From the NCBI GenBank assembly GCA_004380135.1, contig QXCR01000019.1:62001-126000 (forward strand): a stretch of DNA of 64,000 bases. The letters are read 5' to 3'. The DNA is from Stemphylium vesicarium. Its lineage: Eukaryota; Ascomycota; Dothideomycetes; Pleosporales; Pleosporaceae. Of the stretch, positions 22,970 to 32,881 are shown piece after piece (within the stretch, counting starts at the first letter, position 1; each line of letters starts with the position of its first letter). The notes beneath the pieces were generated by a model. The model searched no databases, had not been told where the DNA came from, and worked only from the letters and a program-made list of their open reading frames with translations. A program made the translations under genes and the position numbers.

Positions 22970-23585
22970 GATGTGGCGCCCAGTTCGGATATTGAGGGGT
23001 TGGTGATGGAAGATGCCAATGGCGCGCACCCCAGATTAAGCTACTACTGCCGTTTGTTCTACATTGCTGCTTCTGGATGAGATTTGTTGCGTTCTTTGAA
23101 GGGCCAGGAGCGGGTGTACTTGCGCGCTTTGCACTTTCGATAACGACACGTTTCATTGCGAGCGCTGTGATCATCAGTTTGAACGAGGGCCTGTCTTGCG
23201 AGCGAGATGCGACGTTGCATTGTTCCGCGTTTCCTTTTTGATCAATGCTGCATTTCAGCACTGCTTTGCAGTCATGGGGAGACCGGATGCACTGTACCGT
23301 AATTGGAACGAAATAAGGAACAGAAAACCTGTTTTCAATCTCAAGCTGCGCGGGGCCAAGGTGATTGTTGAAGCATTGACATTGTGATGGTGTGTGATGG
23401 GCGCAAATGAGGCCGGAAAATAGCGCTACTCCATGAACGCACTACCCCTTGCCAGGATCACCACTACGTCACCGTGGCTTGTTGTAAACCCATATATTAT
23501 GCCAGCGACGTGAGTCATTTTGTATATAATTGCACCCAGTTACTCTGCTTCAAACCATAGAAGCCGAGATTGAATTGTGAGGACT
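22970..23585. other. Intergenic
   Basis: About 615 bp. It holds the 3' region of the orphan gene and the promoter of the frameshifted gene. No other feature was recognised. Confidence 0.45.
23523..23529 (+). promoter_or_regulatory. TATA box (TATATAA) of the frameshifted gene
   Basis: TATATAA lies 57 bp before the ATG at 23586. Its survival suggests the decayed gene once had, or still has, a working promoter. Confidence 0.45.
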
Positions 23586-24596
23586 ATGGCGCCCGTGACT
23601 GAAACAAAAGCAGCGGAGGGTAAGCTACCTATCAAACATGTCCACATTTTCTAATCTCAGACTGATTCTGCAAAACGCAATCGCCGATCCAAGAACAAGG
23701 AAGCTGCAACAAAGTCGAAAACAACAGCACGAAGGATACAGAGCTCCAATAGCTTTTCCCCACGCTGCAGACAGCCCCGACCACCGCAGAGCGCAACGTT
23801 AAAAAATACGCAAAGCCCGTCCCGAAATACAAAATTAAGATGCGAGCCCTAGGCAAAGTACACGGAAGCTGGAAAATCTACTCGTCCAAGTTCCTTGAAC
23901 TAAACAGAAAAACACATGACGATGGAACGGTACCCGACTACGACCCGGACGACGAAAACTGGGATCTTGAATCCGGTCAGGTGGTAACTTTAAAGATTGG
24001 CAAATACATGGAGCTCAGCATATGTGACTTTCTGTATGAATCCTCGCCCCGTCAATTCAAGTCCCCTGACGCGGCATCGAGGGAAGAGATCAAGTCCTTC
24101 TTCCGCGAGGACGAATGCAATCATAGGAAAGAGAGTCAATCTGACGTTCCTCGGTAGAGGAATGTTAGAGCTACGCATCGGAGAGAACAGTGCAGAAATT
24201 GAGGGATGGAACGAAGTATATTTCGCGAGTGTGTTTGAAGAAGACCAAAAGTCTAGGAAGAGAGGGGCAGAGCATTTGGAAAGGGAGGATAATGACAACA
24301 TCAAAAGGCTGAAGACATCAGTGGAGGACAAGGAAGAGTGTGAAAATTGCGAGGCGGGAAGTGAACTCGGGAATCTGGCCTATGCTAGCGACGACAGCAA
24401 TGACACCTACACCTACGATACCTTTGACCTCGATTCGGACGAAGAGTACCTTAAGATGCTGCCCGCTGACATGCGGGTGGAATATATTCAAGCAAATGAA
24501 ATCTTCCCAAACCGCCCAGTGTGTTTTATTCTATACAACAATATTGCTGTCGTGTCATACATCTATCTTTTTTTTTCCGTTGCAAGTGAATCTTAG
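23586..24596 (+). pseudogene. Frameshifted orphan gene, probably decayed
   Basis: Coding-looking sequence is spread over several frames. It opens MAPVTETKAAE with a GTAAGC donor at 23620. The obvious acceptor at 23660 leads straight into TGA in the expected phase, while another phase gives a basic AKRNRRSKNKEA segment. A second frame, closed upstream by TAG near 23741, reads KYAKPVPKYKIKMRALGKVHG and runs to 24157. A third, offset frame continues from about 24117 (NAIIGKRVNLTFLGRG) through a well-formed acidic C-terminal half to about 24510 or 24596. Composition and charge continue smoothly across each jump, and no good intron explains them, so small indels are the simplest cause. The family is not recognised. 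Assembly errors are an alternative explanation. Confidence 0.5.
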
Positions 24597-24686
24597 TCGA
24601 GTTACCCCACTGATACATGCTCGCTCGGACGCCAGATCGTTTAGCTCCTCCTTCTATACGCTAACACTGAATTCCGATGGAAAAGC
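24597..24686. other. Short spacer before the tRNA terminator
   Basis: Spacer between the frameshifted gene and the tRNA gene. It contains the downstream flank of the tRNA transcript and no other recognised feature. Confidence 0.4.
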
Positions 24687-24691
24687 AAAAA
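24687..24691 (-). terminator. RNA polymerase III terminator (T5)
   Basis: On the minus strand a run of five T lies 14 nt beyond the tRNA 3' end, the usual Pol III stop signal. It supports the tRNA gene as transcribed. Confidence 0.7.
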
Positions 24692-24704
24692 GAAACAAAG
24701 GCAT

Positions 24705-24796
24705 TTCCCACGCCGAGGTTTGATCTCGGGTCTCCTGGGAAATTTCGTGCTTGTTCGCGTGAAAGCCAGGTATGCTAACCACTACACTACATGGGA
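24705..24796 (-). tRNA. tRNA-Glu (anticodon TTC) with a 20 nt intron
   Basis: A complete cloverleaf can be drawn. The acceptor TCCCATG (24796-24790) pairs with CGTGGGA (24712-24706), with one G-U. The A box TAGTGTAGTGG matches consensus. Anticodon stem CCTGG pairs with CCAGG and the loop is CTTTCAC with anticodon TTC. A 20 nt intron (24740-24759) sits after the base 3' of the anticodon, the canonical place. The variable loop has 4 nt, as in other Glu tRNAs. The T stem CCGAG/CTCGG is perfect. The T loop reads ATCAAAC, so the usual T54 is A, a deviation that may weaken the B box. The discriminator is A. No CCA is encoded, as expected for eukaryotes. Confidence 0.85.
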
Positions 24797-25045
24797 TTTG
24801 GTGTTTTGTTTTGATGAGATAGACTTCCATGAGAGGGTACATAATGTCATCAAGAGTCTTCAAGTAGCAGAGGTAAGAACGCAATGAGAGGCAGGGGTAA
24901 ATGCAAAAGTGTTTGCAGAAGAGCGGTGGAGAGCGGATTAAGAGAGTGTCGTAAACGCCATTGGATGTAGGATTTGCTAACGACATCGTCCAAGATAATA
25001 TTGTCGTTTCATTTCCCAGATGAGTCACTCTGCTTGATCGTCACG
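24797..25045. other. Short spacer, nothing recognised
   Basis: About 250 bp between the tRNA-Glu 5' end and the 3' end of the epimerase pseudogene. No feature was recognised. Confidence 0.4.
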
Positions 25046-26140
25046 TCAATCCTTCAAATGATTCAGGATGAGCTCTACCTCCTCATCTGCTGCATCTAGA
25101 ATATGTCCAGGAACATGCTTCGGCTTCCAGTTCACTCCGAAACTTCGTTTAGCTGTAACGGTGCATCTGCATCTCGGATCAGCGTCCTCGTTCCAAATTG
25201 ATCTATCCAGCAGAATTACTTTCCCCCAATTTGCAATGCGACCATGTCCCTTGGTTGTCCTAATGCCTGCCCCATCTCTCTTGGACATCCTAGTGCCTGC
25301 GACATGTTGTCGAGCGCAGCATCATCTGCTCTCTTGACCTCGTCGCTATCAATGACTCCGTGCCTCGCAAGTGACTTTGCAATGGCAGTGTAGAAATGAA
25401 TCCAAGCCATTGATCCAGAGGAGGCGAGATAGTACCCATTCTTGCCGTAGTCTGAATCTCCACCGCTGAGAACCTCCCTTAGCAGGCCTATGTAAAAATC
25501 GGTGTTACCGTCGATATGACAGACAGGCGATGTCTAGGATCTGGGTTAGAGAATACTGTTTCTGTTATCCAAAAACATGTGAGATTACATACTGCGCCTT
25601 TTGGATTGACGTCGTATACCGCCCCTACGCCCTTTGCAGCTTCTACAACTGCGACAGTTTGTATGGAGATCTTGTTACCGAAACCTTTGCCTTCTTAGTA
25701 GACTATGCATGGAATGAAAACGTAGCTCCTAACACCAAAGCCTTCTGCTGTTTCGATGATGACGTTGTTCGTGTTCATGGCCTAGTGGTGTGAGTACTTC
25801 TATCAAAGAGACACGCAGAATGACAAATTTGCCGATGGCAAGGCGCATTCATACCTAGTTCAGCATTTGGTGCGGAGCATCGCATCCCTTTTGGAGGCCA
25901 TACAGTCCAGGGTCTGTACCAAGGAGCTCTCGATCCGTGGGAAACCCAGCATGCTCGCTGGAGAATTTCGCACCGCTTGTATGCAAGAAATGCACCTCTT
26001 GTCCTGTTTGCCTTTTGACTTCTGTCAAGGCTCTGATCATTGTTAATTGTATATCGGCTTTTCATGCATCGACCAGGAAGTAGATGATGGGTAATCGAGC
26101 GGGCCGACTCTTGGAATGACGCAATGCGTTCAGAGTGCCG
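25046..26140 (-). pseudogene. NAD-dependent epimerase/dehydratase-like pseudogene, 5' truncated
   Basis: Read on the minus strand, this segment is strongly similar in wording to a fungal family of NAD(P)-binding sugar-epimerase-like proteins (blocks such as QEVHFLHTSGAK, NNVIIETAEGFGVRSYVFIP, GFGNKISIQTVAVV and KNGYYLASSGS, ending in GKCTVTAKRSFGVNWKP). The expected N-terminal Rossmann glycine motif is not found upstream. The coding path is broken by TGA at 26062-26064, TAG at 25855-25857 and TAA at 25695-25697, plus an apparent frameshift near 26075. Three introns with proper ends survive: 25782-25854, 25534-25592 and 25167-25219. All keep frame, and the last one restores the conserved GGKC. 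So this is a former gene inactivated after its introns were established, not a processed copy. The 5' boundary is approximate. Confidence 0.75.
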
Positions 26141-26609
26141 TCTGCTCGTTTTGAACACGACTAGGAAAGGGAGAAAAGCTCGGAGAGCGTTCCGACCCCT
26201 TTACATGCAATTCCGGCGTTCATTTCGACATTTCATAGCCAGAGTTTCGACTGGGAAGGTAGGGCTGGGTCGCGACCATCACCCCGCGCGGCGGCCGGAC
26301 GAAAGCACCGGTCATGTAGATGGTTTACCCCCCTCCAAGGCCGTAACCGAAATTTCTGTACCTGTTTTGCCTTTCATCTTTTCTTCAGATGCTCTCGGTG
26401 CCGCCCGTTCGCAGCAAGAGCAGGTAACCTCCGACAAGTTTCAGTCAGAAGGCCGGCTGGTAGAAAGCGCTGGATCGCAACCACAATCTGCAACGCACGT
26501 CCTTAAGACTGCGGCTGCATTTACTTTCCAAATCAAGTGCAGGCAGAGGCTATTGGGTTTAGCGAAACCCCATTAAGTCAGGTTGAGAGAAGAGTGCCTT
26601 AGACATTTT
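26141..26609. other. Intergenic, expected Rossmann region missing
   Basis: About 470 bp upstream of the epimerase remnant, where its first 80-100 codons should be. I see no glycine motif or alternative exon, so the pseudogene is truncated here. No other feature was found. Confidence 0.45.
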
Positions 26610-29024
26610 TCAACCATCCTCCGTGTTCGGTGCAGCCGCGGTGCACACGTCCGGTTCGACCGACTCGTGGCGGCATCCATCTAGAACAGAGCCCTCTGCG
26701 TCTTCAAGAACTGTAGAAGTCGTGTGATCGTCAGTAATCGAGTGGAGCAGGTCAAAGAACTTTTCTTTCGGCAGCTGTGGCTCCAGCATGGCAGCAAGGT
26801 CCTGCTTCAACAGGCGCTCCTCTTCAGTGAGGCCACGGCCAATCTCAACAAGATAGCTCTTCTCGGGTACACGGTGAAGTCTAGGAATCGACTTCAAGAG
26901 CTTGCTGATGAAATCCTCAATATCCCCACCAGCACTGAATTCCACCAGGCCCGTGATGATTGAAGTGTAAATGGCCGAGTTGGTAATGAGACGACCGTCG
27001 GGATGCGTCTCTGACAGGCTTTCATTAATCATGGCGGCAGCATAGATATTACGGTAATGATCCGAGCGCCAAATCAAGTTTGGGAACGAATAAAGCCCGC
27101 CAAACTCCTCGGGGAACCAATCGCGGTTGAGGAACTTGGGGACTGAAGAGGCGCCCATACAGCGGGGTGCAAGGAACGCTCCATCCCAATCGATGATACC
27201 GGTTACATTGCCTTCATCGTCCGTCAAGATGTTCTGCAAGTCTAGATCCGGGTGGCAGATGGTGAAGGTTTCGGTGGGCTGCTTGAAAGCAGGTGTAGAC
27301 ACGACCATGTCGAGGATCTTCCGGATGCCCACCTGGCGACACAACGCAATATTGCGATGCCAGCCGTCTCCGCTCTGAGCGCATTCGGCCTCGATATTGC
27401 ACCAACGATCCAGAGAATCCTTGAGAAATTCCTGCGTGGTGGAGCTGGGGGTGTGTTCTGCGGCCCTCCCTGGGTCTTGGGGCGAAGTCCAGGTGTAATG
27501 TGACCCAATACTCGACTTCTCTCCCTGCCCGTGGATGTACTGAACCACCAGGGAGCCAGTCTGGTCAAACTGAAGCTTTCCAAGTTCGTTCATAGCGTCC
27601 GCCAAAGACCGCAGAAAGTTGACACGCTTCTTCTCCGTGCCATTGGATGGATGGTCGCCCTCTCGAAGAGCCGTCTCGGGATTGTAGTGATTGCCGTTCT
27701 CGAACCAGATCTTGTAGGCTGGGGAACCTGGCATCTGAGCCTCCACAATGTAAGGCCCTCCCAAAGAGTTATCGCAGCCTGTGTCGTGGTCGAAAATCTC
27801 GGCGACGGGGGTGTTAGTGTTGCGCCGAATGTGGCGCATCAGATCCACCTCGCGCTCCATCATGAACTTGTCCTCCTCAGACCATAAAGTAGATGTCCCG
27901 TGCACAGGGATACGGACAACAAACTCTTCGAACTTGCAGTTGCGGTAGAGCCTGACAAATGTGACATGGTGAAAAGCGCCTTCACACCGATTAAACACAG
28001 CGACGTGCTCAGGCTTGGCCTTGCGGAGCGGGTCGCAAGCTCGCAGAACCAGCCGACAGTACTTTTCGTCGGGAATAGCGCGCGCCTGCTCCCAAGGATT
28101 GAGAGGCTTCTCTTCACCGTCAGGCTCAGTGGCTTGCTGGTCGGCCTGGTTTCCCATGTCCTGATCTTGTGTCTCGTTTGGTACAGAGATTGCGGAGTCG
28201 TGCTTACGTTGAGATGGGGACTTGAAAAAGCGCTTGATCCTATTCTTGAGCTGCTTCTTCTTCGATGAACTTGAGGAGAGGTCTGTCTTCAAGGACGAAT
28301 CGCGGATGGATAGAGAGACACTAGCCTCTGTATGAAGGGTTGGGTTGTCTTGTGTAGCGGGCAGGATGTTCAGGAGTTCGACTTCAGTTGTGGGGACGTT
28401 TGTTACGTCGACAAACCGTGAGCCCTTAGCCTCGTCTGCTACCACGCTCTGGTGGCTTGATGGGTGCGACTCGAGCGAGGAGGTACTTGATGTCGGGGTA
28501 TGGTAGGATGGGGAGGGGCTATGGTACTGCAGGTCTATGGAGGGATTTGAGCTACGAGCGGAATGAAACGATGATTCGTTTGAAGGCGCAATGTTGGGCA
28601 GCGTCTTGAAACTGTCGAGGTCGGACAGCGAGAGGCGGGGCGCACGAGATTCTGCCGGAGAGGTAGTATGATCCGATGGGGATCTAAGAGCTGTCTGGGG
28701 GCACGAAAGACCTCCAGAGATCTTGTCGGTCTTGTTCCGACGCGGGACTTTCGCCATACACTTTTGAAGAAGTGTCTTGGCGTTGTTCTTTGTACGGGAA
28801 GTGAGCCCCTTCAGCCGTCCAGCAGCGACTGGTGGGCTGGACTTCGAAGGATCGTGTAGAAACTGCGGCTTTGGCGACGCGGGCTTCGAATGATGAAGCG
28901 CGACTGCAGGTTGAGGGGCAGCTGCCAGCATTCCGATACCCAAAGGCGTATCTGAGTCCGTATATGTTCCGGTGATGAGTTGATATGCTTGAGCGCTTTG
29001 CTGGTTGTGGAGAGAATTTCGCAT
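26610..29024 (-). CDS. APH/choline-kinase-fold phosphotransferase with long disordered N-terminus
   Basis: Single frame of 804 residues from ATG 29024. The first 340 residues are Ser/Pro/Lys-rich and probably disordered, with basic patches (KKKQLKNRIKRFFKSPSQR). From about 350 to 720 there is an aminoglycoside-phosphotransferase-like kinase fold: the N-lobe has FEEFVVRIPV, the catalytic loop is CHPDLDLQNIL near residue 588, and the metal-binding IDWDGA is about 20 residues later. These correspond to the Brenner HxDxxxxN and DWD motifs of PF01636. The tail after 720 is acidic. Fungi carry many such proteins, mostly uncharacterised; small-molecule or protein phosphorylation is possible. It is divergent from the cysteine-rich orphan, sharing a 710 bp upstream region. 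The start agrees with an in-frame ATG, but earlier exons cannot be excluded. Confidence 0.82.
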   Translation of the reverse strand: MRNSLHNQQSAQAYQLITGTYTDSDTPLGIGMLAAAPQPAVALHHSKPASPKPQFLHDPSKSSPPVAAGRLKGLTSRTKNNAKTLLQKCMAKVPRRNKTDKISGGLSCPQTALRSPSDHTTSPAESRAPRLSLSDLDSFKTLPNIAPSNESSFHSARSSNPSIDLQYHSPSPSYHTPTSSTSSLESHPSSHQSVVADEAKGSRFVDVTNVPTTEVELLNILPATQDNPTLHTEASVSLSIRDSSLKTDLSSSSSKKKQLKNRIKRFFKSPSQRKHDSAISVPNETQDQDMGNQADQQATEPDGEEKPLNPWEQARAIPDEKYCRLVLRACDPLRKAKPEHVAVFNRCEGAFHHVTFVRLYRNCKFEEFVVRIPVHGTSTLWSEEDKFMMEREVDLMRHIRRNTNTPVAEIFDHDTGCDNSLGGPYIVEAQMPGSPAYKIWFENGNHYNPETALREGDHPSNGTEKKRVNFLRSLADAMNELGKLQFDQTGSLVVQYIHGQGEKSSIGSHYTWTSPQDPGRAAEHTPSSTTQEFLKDSLDRWCNIEAECAQSGDGWHRNIALCRQVGIRKILDMVVSTPAFKQPTETFTICHPDLDLQNILTDDEGNVTGIIDWDGAFLAPRCMGASSVPKFLNRDWFPEEFGGLYSFPNLIWRSDHYRNIYAAAMINESLSETHPDGRLITNSAIYTSIITGLVEFSAGGDIEDFISKLLKSIPRLHRVPEKSYLVEIGRGLTEEERLLKQDLAAMLEPQLPKEKFFDLLHSITDDHTTSTVLEDAEGSVLDGCRHESVEPDVCTAAAPNTEDG

Positions 29025-29734
29025 AGTGGGAAGGACGTACGGAACCTATACAAAGGTAGGAGCAAGACCTGTGAAAGAAAGAATTATGTCAGCAATGTCA
29101 ATGTGCCGCATGTTAGACAAGCATTGTGCACGTACCAAGGGCTGGGTGAATGAAACCTTTATTGGGCCTAGCCAAGTGGGGGCTTCCAACGGATGCCACT
29201 CTTTCGCTACAAGGCGACTTAGAGTTGGGGAAGTTCGTGAATAGTGCCCCCTTCCAATACCTGAATGCACGATGCGTAGACCGCCGAGCCACCTCAGAAT
29301 CTCGCCGTATTTACAACGATAGCATATCAAATCTATCGGTTTCCAGCCTGGATGCAACATTGCTATTCGGGTGGGCTTCAATTTTGCGTACCTGCTATCA
29401 CCATGGTGATGTTTCAGCAAGTGAATTGCATCTAGAAACACTTGTGTCACTTCAGCAACTACAAATGTTACTGCCTGCGCTTTCACGAGCACAATGTGCA
29501 TGAACCATGCCTTCGACAGCCTTTCTTCGGCAACCATAGTGAATTGTATCCCCTGAACCTACAAGAACCCTGCCTAGCCATAGAATTCCCCCTCCGTTCA
29601 TGAAACGACCTCAACCAGCTCAACCCAGCGAAATTAACCCTTTCGACCTCCTATTGTAGAACTTACGCAAGACCAAACCTCAAGATAAAGATAATTTATT
29701 CAAGTAGACTAAACATCGCTCAAAATAGAGAAGG
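29025..29734. other. Divergent promoter region
   Basis: 710 bp between the APH-fold gene (minus) and the cysteine-rich orphan (plus). An A/T-rich segment at 29640-29735 precedes the orphan start. No clear TATA box or RNA gene was recognised. Confidence 0.5.
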
Positions 29735-30493
29735 ATGGAACCAAACCAAACTACACCGCCAGGGGAATACAAAGCGTATAACTGCACTGGCAACCATGTT
29801 TACTATGTGTTCCAAGACGAGGAGTTACTGAATGACTATAGCCTCAAGGAACTCAACAGACTTGTTCATGGCCCGAATATGGCGGCCAGCGACTGGGGCA
29901 TAGGCGTGATCAACATCCGCAAAAGCACAAGGACCAACCTCATCCATCATTGCATTCAAGGCGGCAATCATGCTAGGGCGGACGAATGTGTCACACGAGA
30001 TATGCACCAGAACTACTGTCCTTGTTGGGAGTATGACGAGACAAATGGCTGGTACCGCTGTGGGCAGCAACAAATGGTCATGTCGGTCGGATGCACTAAG
30101 CATCGAGACGATGAGATGCGGAAAGTCTTTGACAAGATTCGAAAGCAATATCCCACGTACGGTTGGGAGCTAAACCTGCCCGATACAACACCGCCGCCGG
30201 AACCAACCAAGACAAAGACCGAAGTTATTGAAGAGGATGCACGGGCTGAAGAAGAAGAAATCGAGAAGCAGCTTCAGGAGAGTGGGGAGGTAGACAACAG
30301 CGTTTCTATGTTCTCGAAAGCGAAGCAGCGAGAAGAGGAACAGGAGCGCTCTGAATACTACCGGCGGAAAGATACCAAGGAGGTTCTACGCGTCCAGAAA
30401 TCTGCGGCTCCTAGAATCGATCCGATAACCCGCAACGGTACCGAGCGGGCGGGTGGAAAGTACAAAATTCAGTTCGCTCCGGACTCTGTATGA
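29735..30493 (+). CDS. Cysteine-rich orphan protein, frame open beyond its TGA
   Basis: Starts MEPNQTTPPGEY and reads 252 residues to TGA at 30491-30493. I do not know the function. The first 150 residues look folded and carry seven cysteines (17, 73, 85, 95, 97, 109 and 120), including CPCW and RCGQ. They include conserved-looking WGIGVINIRKSTRT and HHCIQGG blocks that recall an uncharacterised fungal family. Residues 150-252 are a charged, probably helical tail rich in Glu, Lys and Gln. After the TGA the same frame continues for 95 codons (30494-30781) with the same Lys/Glu/Gly-rich style. The stop could therefore be a nonsense change, a read-through stop, or the true end. No signal peptide is seen. 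It lies between the APH-fold gene and the isocyanide synthase. Confidence 0.65.
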   Translation: MEPNQTTPPGEYKAYNCTGNHVYYVFQDEELLNDYSLKELNRLVHGPNMAASDWGIGVINIRKSTRTNLIHHCIQGGNHARADECVTRDMHQNYCPCWEYDETNGWYRCGQQQMVMSVGCTKHRDDEMRKVFDKIRKQYPTYGWELNLPDTTPPPEPTKTKTEVIEEDARAEEEEIEKQLQESGEVDNSVSMFSKAKQREEEQERSEYYRRKDTKEVLRVQKSAAPRIDPITRNGTERAGGKYKIQFAPDSV

Positions 30494-30781
30494 GATGGGA
30501 AGGAGAAGAAGTTCATCCCTGCGCTTGAAGAGAAGGCAAGGAACGGTGTCAAGAGCAAGGGAGGCAACAGGGTCTGGAACGGAGGGAAGAAGGATGTGAA
30601 ACAGCAAGCATCTGGCGGTGCTAACAAAGAGAACGAACCATCGAAAGCTGGAACCTCCCAAGGTGACCAACCTGTCTCAAATGGACCAGAGAAGAAGTCT
30701 CGTATGGACCGGATCACTGCAAAATTTGCGATCAACCAGAAGAACAAGGAAAAGACGAGGGGCGGCAAGAAGAAGGACTAG
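30494..30781 (+). other. In-frame open extension after the TGA of the cysteine-rich orphan
   Basis: 95 sense codons follow the TGA in the same frame and end at TAG 30779-30781. The composition continues the charged tail and ends KTRGGKKKD. The frame is much longer than expected by chance after a true stop, given three stops in 64 codons. Confidence 0.55.
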
Positions 30782-31761
30782 ACGAGATCTTTTCGGGGTT
30801 GCGAAGGCATCGGCCTGAAGAACAAGGCTTTCGCCTGGTGACTCAACACGCGTTCAAAATCATCTAGCATGCCCGTATACGAAATCCCCCACAATGCCTC
30901 AAGTGCTGTTGGTGGTGACCGACCCAAAGCGATTTTCCGTGTTACAACCGTTTCATTTCCTACGAGAGAGCTTCGATAGCTCTCTAGATGTCACCTCACA
31001 GCGCGCAAATATCATGCACAACATAGCGACACGAATAAGGAAATCTGCTCTAAAATTAATACCTTTTCATGAACTTGAAGAACGTGATGTTACGCGATCA
31101 GAGCTTGAAATCACCTCAACTGTGTTCTCACTGCTTTGTTAGTGCGAAAAGGGCGATCGTGCGTAATTGACCCCCAATATCATCAAAGATATTATAACAG
31201 CCAATGCACGCGTGACTGAAGATGTGCGACGAGTGAGGTGGTGAGCGCGAGAAGAGGAAGATGGAGGGGAAGTGCCTAAGCTTGACGCGACACGGGAACG
31301 CATGGTGAGGACGCTAACGGCTTTGGGATGGTGACCCCGCGGTTGTAGCCCCTGCCATCTCGAGGGCGGGGCTGAAGAGTAGCAAACCACTGCATGGGGC
31401 TGAGCGGGCTTAGAATAGATTGACACTGCCGTGCAGCGCTTGTTCAGTGCTGTCTTACAACTGACGACCAAACATTGACCGAGCCAGCGGTTCACATCCA
31501 AGGCAAGAGAATCTACGAGCATGTTCAGGCATTTCTAAAACGAATGCGCGAGGTTGATGGTTTATCTGCATAGATCGTGGACATTTGTGGTACATATCAC
31601 GCGATTGAATATGCATACTGATCCAAGGCTGTGCGTGCTGACAGCTGTGCCTCAGCCGACGCCCTGTCTTGGGATGCGGCCCCAAGTAGGGTTGACTTGG
31701 GACACTGCATAAATACTATTGTCTTGCTGCACTCTCTGTCCTCGGACACTCCACACCCGTC
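30782..31761. other. Intergenic, isocyanide synthase promoter
   Basis: About 980 bp. It holds the upstream region of the isocyanide synthase, with a TATA-like element listed separately. Short open frames such as 30894-31142 (plus) have no recognisable content. Confidence 0.5.
31709..31715 (+). promoter_or_regulatory. TATA-like element (ATAAATA) of the isocyanide synthase
   Basis: ATAAATA within GCATAAATACT lies 47 bp before the ATG at 31762, a short but plausible distance for an inducible fungal gene. Confidence 0.4.
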
Positions 31762-32881
31762 ATGGCTTCTACAGCCAACCAGCCCGATGCAGAGGCAAAA
31801 GCCAACGAAATACTCAAGATCGTCGAACAATACGGCCTGAATTACGAGCGGACAGGGAAGTGGGATGGCTTTGAGACATTCCTACCCATTGTCAAAGGAC
31901 GGGTCGAACGCAAAGAGCCTGTACGCATGCTGCTTCCGGGTTTCCCTTTCAAGTCGCCGAATACAAAGGACAAGGTACTTGGTGTCTTGCCCGATTTGGG
32001 CGAGGAGCTTGCGTTGAAGCGTCTCAACGGGCTGTGCGAGAAGATCAAGGCGGTCTATGAGCGCGGGGCCGAATGCCACATCACTTCAGACGGTCTTGTC
32101 TACAACGGTTTGTTGACTCGATATCTTCAGCATCTTTGCTTTGCTGACCGCAACAGACCTGCTTTGCGTGAGTGACGAGACTGTATGGAACTTTGGGCAA
32201 GGCGTGCGACAGATTGCTGCATCCAACGAGCTCTGCAATCTCAGCTTCTTGCGACTCTGGGACCTCCTTGAATACCCAGGAGACTTTCAATCCAAGGAAT
32301 TCTATCTCGAGCATGCATCAAACATCCGCACAGAACTCATGCAGCGATACAGAGATGTCCAGTTCGAAGCTGACATGGCTAACACCTCTACCAGCGACAT
32401 GCAAATGACCCATACAAAATATCTCGAGTTTCTGAAGCAGGATCTGGCATTCAACGACGCGCATCTTGCTCTTTCACCCGAAGGCCAGGCTGAGAATATT
32501 GCCAATACGGCAAAGGAAATGATGGGCCGTTGGAAAGCATTCTCCGCTGCGCTGGCTGCTCTACCTACACAGTATATTCGTCTCTCCATCCACGACTCTG
32601 GTGGAAAGGACAAACTTTCCATGGCGGTCATTCCGCAGCAAGAGAGAGGTGCATTGGGGGCGACGCCGTGGCACTCTGCGCTCGTTATCGAGGAAGATGG
32701 TGGGATGCGCACTGTGCAGCGATGTAAAGTTGATGAGGAAAAGTACCGGCTTGTGTATCACAATGGCCAACCGTATTGTTTTTGCGCAAAAGGAGAAGGG
32801 GGTCAGGAACTCAACCAGACCTTCGAAGAGATGTATCCGAGTGGTGTCACTATTCGAGGCCGAAGAGCGGTCTCGGCCTGA
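31762..32881 (+). CDS. Isocyanide synthase, DIT1/PvcA family, single domain
   Basis: Model join(31762..32107,32157..32881), 356 residues. The 49 bp intron is phase 1 and joins DGLVYN to DLLCVSDE. Family blocks visible are LLPGFPFKSPN, VLGVLPDLGEELAL, a conserved C-terminal half with WHSALVI, and a Gly-rich YHNGQPYCF strand. DIT1/PvcA enzymes convert an amino acid (Tyr, Trp or Val in known cases) to an isocyanide, or in yeast Dit1 to a formyl-tyrosine used in the spore wall. Length fits the lone synthase domain; many fungal members are fused to a C-terminal oxygenase, which is absent. No isocyanide hydratase, oxygenase or transporter sits directly beside it. A hybrid histidine kinase lies 870 bp downstream on the same strand. 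The amino-acid substrate is unknown. Confidence 0.87.
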
